Below, piece after piece: positions 1 through 6,383 of a stretch of 16,650 nucleotides of DNA. Each line of letters opens with the position of its first letter. Positions within the stretch are counted from its first letter, which is position 1. The position numbers were made by a program, and so were the translations under genes. The stretch comes from Rhodocyclaceae bacterium (GTDB lineage Bacteria > Pseudomonadota > Gammaproteobacteria > Burkholderiales > Rhodocyclaceae). The notes under the pieces were generated by a model that was not told where the DNA came from, searched no databases, and saw only the letters and a list, made by a program, of their open reading frames with translations. The DNA lies in contig PNJM01000022.1 in assembly GCA_013821865.1 (NCBI GenBank), positions 1 through 16,650 on the forward strand, in the 5' to 3' direction.

Positions 1-756
1 GGGCTGATCAACGACCCCTATCTGGACAACAGCTTCAAGATCAACGACGGCCTGCGCTTGGCGCGCCGCATCCTGCTGGAAGTGAACGAGCAGGGCCTGC
101 CCGCCGGCACCGAATTCCTCGACACCATCACGCCGCAGTACACGGCCGACCTGGTGGCCTGGGGTGCCATCGGCGCGCGCACGACGGAAAGCCAGGTGCA
201 CCGCGAACTGGCGTCCGGCCTGTCCTGCCCGGTTGGTTTCAAGAACGGCACCGACGGCAACGTGCGCATCGCCTCCGACGCGATCAAGTCGGCACAGTCG
301 CCGCACGTGTTCCTGTCGGTCACCAAGGCCGGCCACTCGGCCATCGTGTCGACCGCCGGCAACGAGGACTGCCACGTCATCCTGCGCGGCGGCAAGGAGC
401 CCAACTACAACGCGGCGGGCGTGGACAAGGCGTGCAAGGAGCTGGGCCAGGCCGGGCTTGCCGCGCGCGTCATGGTCGACTTTTCCCACGGCAACAGCAG
501 CAAGAATTTCAAGCGCCAGATGGACGTCGCGCGCGACGTGGCCGGGCAGCTGGCCGGCGGGGAGGATCGCATCTTCGGCGTCATGATCGAATCGCACCTC
601 AAGGAGGGGCGCCAGGACCTGATGCCGGGCAAGCCGCTCGAACACGGCAAGAGCATCACCGATGCCTGCCTCGGCTGGGAGGACTCGGTCGTGGTGCTCG
701 ATCTCCTGGCACAGGCGGTGCGCGACCGGCGCGTGGCGCTGCTCGAAAAAGAATAG
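1..756 (+). CDS. aroG: 3-deoxy-7-phosphoheptulonate (DAHP) synthase, class I, 5'-truncated by window edge
   Basis: Condenses phosphoenolpyruvate with erythrose 4-phosphate, the first step of the shikimate (aromatic amino acid) pathway; cytoplasmic. The reading frame is open from base 1 (GLINDPYLDNSF...), so the gene begins upstream and the 251 residues seen are the C-terminal part of a protein usually about 350 long; roughly 100 N-terminal residues, including the metal-binding Cys region, are missing. Family motifs are intact: GARTTESQVHRELASG, GFKNGTDG, SVTKAGHSAIV, ILRGGKEPNY, VDFSHGNSSK (metal-ligand His), MIESHLKEG (metal-ligand Glu) and SITDACLGWED (metal-ligand Asp). The close match to the AroG/AroF/AroH type is clear. 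Which aromatic amino acid inhibits it cannot be told, because most of the N-terminal effector region is outside the window. A small hairpin directly follows the TAG stop. Confidence 0.96.
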   Translation, partial: GLINDPYLDNSFKINDGLRLARRILLEVNEQGLPAGTEFLDTITPQYTADLVAWGAIGARTTESQVHRELASGLSCPVGFKNGTDGNVRIASDAIKSAQSPHVFLSVTKAGHSAIVSTAGNEDCHVILRGGKEPNYNAAGVDKACKELGQAGLAARVMVDFSHGNSSKNFKRQMDVARDVAGQLAGGEDRIFGVMIESHLKEGRQDLMPGKPLEHGKSITDACLGWEDSVVVLDLLAQAVRDRRVALLEKE

Positions 757-771
757 CCGGGCACAGCCCGG
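757..771 (+). terminator. Possible weak terminator hairpin after aroG
   Basis: A perfect 6-bp stem CCGGGC / GCCCGG with a 3-nt loop (ACA) begins one base after the aroG stop codon. No proper T run follows, only short T triplets inside the heptamer repeat, so intrinsic termination would be weak. It could instead be the outer part of the repeat element that follows. Confidence 0.3.
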
Positions 772-773
772 CA

Positions 774-901
774 GTTTCGAGTTTGGAGTTTCGGGTTTCG
801 AGTTAAAAACCCCGTTTTGCGGCGGTTACGCGCAGAATTCGATCGCCACGAAGTTCGAAACCGATTGCGCAACTCCAAACTCGAAACCCTAAACTCGAAA
901 C
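774..901. repeat. Inverted pair of heptamer-repeat arms (GTTTNGR units) between aroG and the GT39 gene
   Basis: The left arm (774-804) reads as four heptamers plus GTT: GTTTCGA, GTTTGGA, GTTTCGG, GTTTCGA. The right arm (871-901), read on the minus strand, is GTTTCGA, GTTTAGG, GTTTCGA, GTTTGGA, then GTT. The arms are both 31 nt, inverted, and match at 27 of 31 positions, with a 66-nt spacer, so the transcript could form a long imperfect stem-loop. The right arm ends exactly at the base before the GTG start of the downstream gene and supplies the in-frame TAA (890-892) that fixes the upstream limit of that gene. Units are AT-richer than the flanking DNA. I do not know a named family for it. Confidence 0.8.
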
Positions 902-2428
902 GTGGCCCCGGTGATCGAAGCGCAGCAGCGCAATTTCTTCCTGGCGGCATTGATCGCCACCCTGGCTTTCCGCCTCTGGCTCGCCGCGGTCATGCCGATC
1001 ACCGGCGACGAGGCCTATTTCATCTGGTGGGGCAAGGTACCCGACTGGGGCTTCTACGATCATCCGCCCATGGTCGGGTGGTGGCTGGCGCTGCTGCTCA
1101 TGGTGTCGGATGCCGAGTGGTGGCTGCGGCTGCCGGTGCTGCTGCAGCCCGGCGTGCTGTCTGTCGGCATCGCCTGGCTGCTCAGTTCGTGGAACGTGCG
1201 CCGCCACTGGCTGGCGGCAACGGCCTTCCTGCTGCTGCCGGCGAACGTGTGGAACGTCTTCATCACCACCGACACGCCGCTCATCTATTTTTCGTTCTTC
1301 TCCGGCCTGGCTTTCCTGCGCGCCGCGCGCGGCGACGATTTCCGTTTTTATGCCCTTGCCGGGGTGCTGCTCGGCCTGGCCTTCCTCTCAAAGTATTTCT
1401 CGGCGCTGCTCGGCATCGCCTATTTTGCCCACGTACTGTGGCGGCCGACGCGCAGGAAAGTCGCCGGCCTGGCGCTGTTGATCGCCGCGGCGCTGCCCTT
1501 CGCGGCGATCAACCTGTGGTGGAATTGGGGCCACTGCTGGGCCAACATCATGTTCAACCTCTACAACCGCCACGAGGGCGCCGGGCTGTCCTGGCGGACG
1601 CCGCTGGCCTACGCCGGCATGATGCTGTACCTGCTCACGCCGCCGGTGCTGTGGCTGCTGTGGCGCCGGCGCGCGGCAATCGCCGCGATGAACGAAAGCG
1701 GCGATCGGCGCGCGCTGATGCTGATCGCGCTGGCGCCGCTGGCGCTTTTCGCGGCGCTCTCGTCCGTCAAGCAGATCGGCCTGCACTGGGTGCTGTCCTT
1801 CCTGCCTTTCACGATGATCCTGCTGGCGCTGGCGGTGGAGGAAGCAACCCTGCGCCGGATCGTGCGCTTCCTCGCCGCCTTCGCCGTGCTGCACGTCGCG
1901 GCCATCGCCGCCGCCGCCAGTCTGCCGCTGGAGACCTGGAAGAAGACGCGCCTCTACGACGGCATCGTGCTCACGTTCGAATCGCAGAAGCTGCTGGAAC
2001 AATTGAAGCCGTATGAGCAGGACTACGCCTTCGCCTCGGACGGCTATTCCAGCGCCGTGACGCTGGCCTACAATGCGCGGCGTTACTTTCTCGTCTTCGG
2101 CGAAGCATCGAGCCATGCGCGGCACGACGACATTCTCACCGATTTCCGCCCGCTCGAAGGCCGGAACATTCTCGTGCTGCGCAAGAGCGCACCGCAGCAG
2201 CAGGAATACGCGCCGTATTTCCGCGAGGTGGAGGTCCGGCGCATCGAGTTGCGCGGGGCGAGCTTCCATATCGTGCTGGGGCGCGGCTTCGACTATCCCG
2301 TCTATCGCGACATTGTGCTGGCCCAGGTGCGCGACAAGTATTACGCCATCCCGGCCTGGCTGCCCAAGGGGCCGTGCTATTTCTGCGAACAGTATTTTCC
2401 CGGTCGGCAGTGCAGGAAGGATGGTTGA
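902..2428 (+). CDS. GT39-type (ArnT/PMT-like) integral membrane glycosyltransferase
   Basis: Predicted polytopic inner-membrane glycosyltransferase of the GT-C fold that would move a sugar from a polyprenyl-phosphate carrier to a periplasmic acceptor. The 508-residue protein shows the family signature in its first periplasmic loop: ITGDEAYF with the acidic pair D36-E37 (the expected catalytic site) and FYDHPPMVGWW with D53-H54-P55-P56. About ten hydrophobic segments follow to near residue 360, then a soluble C-terminal domain of roughly 140 residues ending PKGPCYFCEQYFPGRQC. The in-frame stop at 890-892 leaves only GTG 902 or GTG 911 as starts; neither has a Shine-Dalgarno sequence, since the leader is the heptamer repeat. 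The next gene begins 3 nt after the stop, implying co-translation with the UbiA-type enzyme that may supply its donor. The sugar and acceptor cannot be told from sequence. Confidence 0.85.
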   Translation: MAPVIEAQQRNFFLAALIATLAFRLWLAAVMPITGDEAYFIWWGKVPDWGFYDHPPMVGWWLALLLMVSDAEWWLRLPVLLQPGVLSVGIAWLLSSWNVRRHWLAATAFLLLPANVWNVFITTDTPLIYFSFFSGLAFLRAARGDDFRFYALAGVLLGLAFLSKYFSALLGIAYFAHVLWRPTRRKVAGLALLIAAALPFAAINLWWNWGHCWANIMFNLYNRHEGAGLSWRTPLAYAGMMLYLLTPPVLWLLWRRRAAIAAMNESGDRRALMLIALAPLALFAALSSVKQIGLHWVLSFLPFTMILLALAVEEATLRRIVRFLAAFAVLHVAAIAAAASLPLETWKKTRLYDGIVLTFESQKLLEQLKPYEQDYAFASDGYSSAVTLAYNARRYFLVFGEASSHARHDDILTDFRPLEGRNILVLRKSAPQQQEYAPYFREVEVRRIELRGASFHIVLGRGFDYPVYRDIVLAQVRDKYYAIPAWLPKGPCYFCEQYFPGRQCRKDG

Positions 2429-2431
2429 GCG

Positions 2432-3337
2432 ATGGCCGACGAAAATCCCGCTGCGATGAAACCGCTGGCCTACCTGCGCCTGCTCCGCCCGCATCAATGG
2501 GTGAAGAACGGGTTCGTCTTCCTCGGCCTGCTGTTCGGCCACGCCTGGAACGATCCGGAGAAACTGGCGCTGGCGATCAGCGCCTTCGCCGCGTTCTGCC
2601 TGCTGTCCAGCGCCGTGTACGCCATGAACGACATCATCGACCGCGAGGAGGACCGGCGCCACCCGGCCAAGGCGCGCCGACCGCTGGCGAGCGGGGCGAT
2701 CGGCGTCGCGGAAGCCGCGGCGCTCATGCTGCTGTGCGCCGCCGGGGGATTGTGGCTGGCGATCGGGCACGCCGGTTCGGCGCCATGGATATTCTTCGCC
2801 TATCCGGCGCTCAACATCGGCTACAGCCTGGGCCTGAAGCACGTGGTGATTCTCGACGTGTTCATCATCGCGGCCGGCTTTATGCTGCGCATCCTGGCCG
2901 GCACGCTCGGCATCGGCATCGCCCCCTCGCAGTGGCTGCTGCTGTGCGGCCTGATGCTGACGCTGTTCCTCGGTTTCGCCAAGCGCCGCGCCGAGTTGAA
3001 TGCGCTGGCCGGGGAGGGCGGCAGCCATCGCCGCGTGCTGGAGCACTACACGCACGCGCTGCTCGACCAGATGATCGTCGTCGCCGCCTCATGCACGGTG
3101 GTTTCCTACAGCCTGTACACCGTGAGCGAGGAGACGGTCGCCCTGCACGGCACGGCGGATCTCATCTACACCGTGCCCTTCGTGCTCTACGGCATGTTCC
3201 GCTATCTGTTCCTGCTGCACCGGCGCGGCGGCGGCGGCGACCCCGCCCTGGAACTGATGCGCGACCCGCATCTCCTGGCGGCACTGGCCGGCTGGCTGGC
3301 CACGACGCTCTGGCTGCTGCCGGCGCGGGGACTATAA
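2432..3337 (+). CDS. UbiA-family transferase resembling decaprenyl-phosphate phosphoribosyltransferase
   Basis: Integral membrane prenyl-carrier enzyme of 301 residues. The N-terminus LRLLRPHQWVKN and the first Asp-rich motif N66-D67-x-x-D70-x-x-x-D74 (NDIIDREEDRRHPAKARRPL) are typical of the branch containing mycobacterial DPPR synthase (Rv3806c), which joins phosphoribosyl pyrophosphate to a polyprenyl phosphate. The LFLGFAKRRAEL stretch around K184-R186 is also characteristic of that branch rather than of ubiquinone-pathway UbiA. ATG 2432 is chosen because AGGAAGG lies 11 nt upstream; ATG 2456 has no ribosome site. Inference: it makes a lipid-linked pentose (or similar) donor for the GT39 enzyme encoded just before it. 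No DprE1/DprE2-like epimerase or phosphatase is present in the window. A function in quinone or heme synthesis is less likely on motif grounds. Confidence 0.82.
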   Translation: MADENPAAMKPLAYLRLLRPHQWVKNGFVFLGLLFGHAWNDPEKLALAISAFAAFCLLSSAVYAMNDIIDREEDRRHPAKARRPLASGAIGVAEAAALMLLCAAGGLWLAIGHAGSAPWIFFAYPALNIGYSLGLKHVVILDVFIIAAGFMLRILAGTLGIGIAPSQWLLLCGLMLTLFLGFAKRRAELNALAGEGGSHRRVLEHYTHALLDQMIVVAASCTVVSYSLYTVSEETVALHGTADLIYTVPFVLYGMFRYLFLLHRRGGGGDPALELMRDPHLLAALAGWLATTLWLLPARGL

Positions 3338-3341
3338 CGAT

Positions 3342-3368
3342 ACGGCGGAGCCGTGCATGGATATTTTT
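3342..3368 (+). terminator. Possible terminator between convergent UbiA-type gene and adenosyltransferase
   Basis: A 5-bp perfect stem ACGGC / GCCGT with loop GGA (3342-3354) lies just past the UbiA-type stop. It is followed nine bases later by a run of five T (3364-3368). The stem is short and the T run is distant, so this is weak, but the site lies between two convergent genes, where a terminator is expected. Confidence 0.3.
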
Positions 3369-3378
3369 GAGAAGAGAT

Positions 3379-4038
3379 CTACTTGTTGCGGCCCTTCTGC
3401 CAGAGCACGTCGCCGCGCCCTGCCTTGCGGTTGAGCGTGCGGCCGAGCACGAAGAGGAGGTCGGAGAGGCGGTTGACGTACTTGCGGCCGGCTTCGCTGA
3501 TCGCTTCGGTTGCGGCCAAGGCGACCATCTGGCGCTCGGCGCGCCGGCACACGGCGCGGGCGAGATGGGCCAGCGCCGCGGCGCGCCCGTCGATGGGCCG
3601 CCCCGAGACGGGCATTCCACCGCCCGGAGCGGGCGCAGCCCGCGAACCGCCGTCACCCCCTTCCCCGGGAAGGGGGGCGGGGGGCAGGGGCATGCCCGCA
3701 CCCGGCAGGATGAACTCCTTGAGCGGTCCGAGCCCGGCGTTGAAGCCGTCGATGGCTTTTTCCAGCACTTCGATCTGCGTTGCGTCGAGCAGGGTCGAGC
3801 CGGGGATGGCCATCTCGCCACCCAGGTCGAACAGGTCATGCTGGATGCCGGTCAGCAGCGCGCGGACGTCTTCCGGCAATTCCTCCGTCAGCAGCAGGCC
3901 GATGACCGAGTTCAGTTCGTCCACGTCGCCCAGGGCGGCGATGCGCGGGTGGTCCTTGGCCACGCGCGATCCGTCAGCGAGTCCGGTGGTGCCGGCGTCG
4001 CCGGTGCGGGTGTAGATTTTCGAGAGGCGGTGTCCCAT
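3379..4038 (-). CDS. PduO-type cob(I)alamin adenosyltransferase with a repeat-derived internal insertion
   Basis: Transfers the adenosyl group of ATP to cob(I)alamin to form coenzyme B12 (MMAB/PduO/CobO-2 family, cytoplasmic trimer). The N-terminus carries the ATP-binding signature KIYTRTGDAGTTGL (residues 7-20), then GDVDELNSVIG and LFDLGGEMAIPG, and near the end ARAVCRRAERQMVAL and YVNRLSDLLFVLGR, all family hallmarks. ATG 4038 is chosen because the conserved region starts at residue 4; an in-frame GTG at 4077 would add 13 non-conserved residues. The oddity is a 37-residue Gly/Pro/Ala-rich stretch placed between the normally adjacent FILPG and GRAAALAHLAR, encoded by palindromic GC-rich DNA at 3589-3699. 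With it the protein is 219 residues; without it, about 182, the usual size. The insertion keeps the frame, so the enzyme may still work. It is divergent from the SulP gene. Confidence 0.93.
   Translation of the reverse strand: MGHRLSKIYTRTGDAGTTGLADGSRVAKDHPRIAALGDVDELNSVIGLLLTEELPEDVRALLTGIQHDLFDLGGEMAIPGSTLLDATQIEVLEKAIDGFNAGLGPLKEFILPGAGMPLPPAPLPGEGGDGGSRAAPAPGGGMPVSGRPIDGRAAALAHLARAVCRRAERQMVALAATEAISEAGRKYVNRLSDLLFVLGRTLNRKAGRGDVLWQKGRNK
3589..3699 (-). repeat. In-frame palindromic repeat insertion (37 codons) inside the adenosyltransferase gene
   Basis: This 111-nt segment interrupts a normally continuous conserved block of the PduO family. It contains a perfect 10-bp inverted repeat around one central base (CCCCCTTCCC at 3656-3665, GGGAAGGGGG at 3667-3676) and a 6-bp hairpin GCGGGC-GCA-GCCCGC (3629-3643). 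Its two ends are also loosely alike (translated PGAGMP and PGGGMP), possibly a target duplication. Read on the gene's sense strand, the order is a C-rich tract, a GC hairpin, then a GCGGGC/GCCCGC hairpin. That order resembles the hairpin cluster at 8394-8568. The exact edges are inferred from where family similarity stops and resumes. Confidence 0.65.
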
Positions 4039-4077
4039 GTTTTTTCGATCCGGGTTGGCGAGCGGCGAATATAGCAC

Positions 4078-4188
4078 CCTGATTCGGCGATAAGGATATT
4101 TCGCCCACAGCCATATAAGGGGCGATTAATATATCACCTCTCCTTATAAGCAGTCATCCGGCCAGGGGCGCGGGCGCTGCAACAAGAA
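4078..4188. promoter_or_regulatory. Divergent AT-rich control region between the adenosyltransferase and SulP genes
   Basis: The only markedly AT-rich stretch in the first half of the window. ATAAGG occurs at 4090-4095 and 4115-4120 and, inverted, as CCTTAT at 4142-4147. TATAAGG (4114-4120) and CCTTATA (4142-4148) form a 7-bp inverted repeat 21 nt apart, the right half of which contains the palindrome CTTATAAG (4143-4150). Between them lies ATTAATATAT, suitable as a -10 region for the rightward gene. AATATA (4068-4073), just inside this region's left edge, reads TATATT on the minus strand and could be the -10 of the adenosyltransferase. No convincing -35 boxes are seen. The positions suit a transcription factor operator, but no regulator can be named. 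Confidence 0.4.
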
Positions 4189-6309
4189 ATGAACTACCCG
4201 CTGCTGAAACGACTGCTGCCTTTCCTGCGCTGGCTGCCCTATCCGGGAATGGCGCTGCGCGCCGACTTTCTCGCCGGACTCACCGTGGCGCTGGTGCTGG
4301 TGCCGCAATCGATGGCCTACGCCCAGCTGGCCGGCATGCCGCCCTATTACGGCCTCTACGCGGCCTTCCTGCCGGTGATGGTGGCGGCCCTCTGGGGCTC
4401 ATCGAACCAGCTCGGCACCGGCCCGGTTGCCGTGGTCTCCCTGCTGACGGCGTCGACGCTCGCACCCCTCGCTGCGCCGGGGTCCGAGCAGTTCATCGCG
4501 CTGGCAATCATGCTGGCGCTGATGGTCGGCATCTTCCAGCTGGCGCTCGGCGCGTTCAAGCTCGGCGTGGTGGTGAATTTCCTCTCGCATCCCGTCATCG
4601 TCGGTTTCACCAACGCGGCGGCGATCATCATCGGGTTGTCGCAAATCAACAAGCTGATCGGCGTGCCGATGGGCCGCTCCGAGCACTTCATCCAGGACAT
4701 CTGGGGCGTGCTCAAGCAGGCCGGCGACACGCACCTGCCGACGCTGGCCATGGGGGCCGCCGCCATTGCCATCATGTGGGCCTTGCGCAAGTGGGCGCCC
4801 AGGATGCCGGGCGTGCTGATCGCGGTGGCGATCACGACTACGACAAGCTGGTGGGTCGGCTTCGAACGCAATGCCACAGGCAGGATCGAGGAGGTTGTCG
4901 ATGCCGAGGCCAAGGCGCTGCTCGCGGAGCATGCCCGCACCGCGGCGCGCATCGATGAGCTGAATGCCCGGATCGCCGCCAGGTCGGCGGAATTGAAGAA
5001 GCTGCGGAAGGAACATGGCGAGCTTGGCCACGAGACGGCGACGCTGAACTACGAAATCGAGTTGCTCAGGCTGCAGCTGAAAGACCGCGAAAACGAGAAC
5101 CGCGGACGCAACCGCGCCATCCGCAGTTTCGTTTTCGAACGCTTGCCCGGAGCCAACGGTCAGCCTGCGAAACTGTATGCCGAGGGCAGGGTGCCGCAGG
5201 GCGAGCAGTCAGACGGCCACCGCTGGCGCATTGCGCATGCGGGCGCCAATGAGTTCAAGCTGGTCGGCGGCGGCGAAGTGGTGGGCCGGGTGCCGGAGGG
5301 ATTGCCCTCTCTCGACCTGCCGAAAATCTCCTGGGAGATGCTCGGCAGCCTGCTTTCCGCCACCGTCGTGATATCGCTGGTGGGTTTCATGGAGGCGATC
5401 TCCATCGCCAAGGCCATGGCAGCCAGGACCAAGCAGAAGATCGACCCGAATCAGGAACTGCTCGGCCAGGGCCTGGCCAACGTCGTCGGCGCGCTGAGCC
5501 AGTCTTTCCCCGTGTCGGGCTCGTTCTCGCGCTCCGCCGTGAACATCGATGCCGGCGCGGTCACCGGCATGTCGTCGGTGTTCACCGGCCTTTTCGTCCT
5601 GCTCACCCTGCTGTTTTTGACGCCGCTCCTCTATCATCTGCCGCAGGCGGTGCTGGCGGCGGTGATCATCATGGCGGTGATCGGCCTCGTCAATTTCGAG
5701 GCCGTCAAGCACGCCTGGCAGGCCAGCCGCCATGACGGCGTCGCCGCGATCGTCGCCTTCGTCGCCACGCTGGCTTTCGCGCCCCATCTCGACAACGGCA
5801 TCCTGGCCGGAGCCGGCCTCGCCATCCTGCTCTACCTGCTGCGCACCATGAACCCCCGCGTCGCCATCCTCGGCCGCCACCCGGACGGCACGCTGCGCGA
5901 CGCGAAGGTGCACAACCTGCCGGCCTCCGAGATCGTCACGGCGGTGCGCTTCGACGGGCGCCTGTATTTCGCCAACGTCGCCTATTTCGAGGACGCCATC
6001 CTCGAGGCCGTCGCCGCCAACCCCAAGGCGCGCTGGCTGCTGGTGGTGGGCGACGGCATCAACGAGCTCGACGCATCGGGCGAGGAGGTCGTGCACCATC
6101 TCGTCGAGCGGCTGCGGAGCAACGGTGTGAACATGGTTTTCTCGGGCCTGAAGAAGCAGGTGCTCGACGTGATGCGCGCCACCGGGCTGTTTGATGCGAT
6201 CGGCGAGAAGAACTTCCATATCACCGCGGACCATGCGCTGGAGGTGATCAGCGCCGAGATCGCGTCGCAGGGCATCGGGGGCGCCTTCTGCCTGCTGCCG
6301 CGGAAGTGA
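4189..6309 (+). CDS. SulP family inorganic anion transporter with coiled-coil insertion and C-terminal STAS domain
   Basis: Inner-membrane anion permease of the SulP/SLC26 family (sulfate, bicarbonate or other anions; substrate not readable). At 706 residues it is longer than the usual 550-600. The membrane core starts with RADFLAGLTVALVLVPQSMAYA and YYGLYAAFLPVM, and continues later with ELLGQGLANVVGALSQSFPVSGSFSRSAVN, all SulP signatures. The STAS domain runs from about residue 574 to the end and contains FDGRLYFANVAYFEDAI and the DASG motif (628-631). Between the seventh helix (ending WWVGFERN, residue 228) and GLPSLDLP (371-378), where a short loop is normal, sits an insertion of about 120-135 residues. 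It comprises a charged Glu/Lys/Arg/Leu-rich coiled coil (about 232-312) and a small beta-like segment. Initiation at ATG 4189 has only a weak AAGAA upstream. The Ehr-type operon follows after 74 nt. Confidence 0.93.
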   Translation: MNYPLLKRLLPFLRWLPYPGMALRADFLAGLTVALVLVPQSMAYAQLAGMPPYYGLYAAFLPVMVAALWGSSNQLGTGPVAVVSLLTASTLAPLAAPGSEQFIALAIMLALMVGIFQLALGAFKLGVVVNFLSHPVIVGFTNAAAIIIGLSQINKLIGVPMGRSEHFIQDIWGVLKQAGDTHLPTLAMGAAAIAIMWALRKWAPRMPGVLIAVAITTTTSWWVGFERNATGRIEEVVDAEAKALLAEHARTAARIDELNARIAARSAELKKLRKEHGELGHETATLNYEIELLRLQLKDRENENRGRNRAIRSFVFERLPGANGQPAKLYAEGRVPQGEQSDGHRWRIAHAGANEFKLVGGGEVVGRVPEGLPSLDLPKISWEMLGSLLSATVVISLVGFMEAISIAKAMAARTKQKIDPNQELLGQGLANVVGALSQSFPVSGSFSRSAVNIDAGAVTGMSSVFTGLFVLLTLLFLTPLLYHLPQAVLAAVIIMAVIGLVNFEAVKHAWQASRHDGVAAIVAFVATLAFAPHLDNGILAGAGLAILLYLLRTMNPRVAILGRHPDGTLRDAKVHNLPASEIVTAVRFDGRLYFANVAYFEDAILEAVAANPKARWLLVVGDGINELDASGEEVVHHLVERLRSNGVNMVFSGLKKQVLDVMRATGLFDAIGEKNFHITADHALEVISAEIASQGIGGAFCLLPRK

Positions 6310-6383
6310 CCGCATCGTGGCCAATGTGATGTGCCGTCGCCAGCCTCGGCCCGGCATTGCCTGATAAGATAGCGGTTGTCGCC

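Noticed and set aside
774..901. Reading the heptamer arms as a CRISPR array or as telomere DNA, since one unit contains TTTAGGG.
   Set aside because: Units are 7 nt with no unique spacers, and the two short arms are inverted and internal to a bacterial chromosome region flanked by ordinary genes.
1388..3055. Long minus-strand open frame of 555 codons opposite the GT39 and UbiA-type genes.
   Set aside because: Low-complexity Gln/His/Arg/Gly-rich translation typical of a GC-rich antisense shadow; the plus-strand genes have clear family motifs.
4039..4077. Extending the adenosyltransferase to the GTG at 4077.
   Set aside because: The extra 13 residues precede the conserved N-terminus, and the GTG has no spaced ribosome site.
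6310..6383. A separate promoter for hyfB, from TAAGAT at 6365-6370.
   Set aside because: No -35-like sequence at the right distance; read-through from SulP is as likely.
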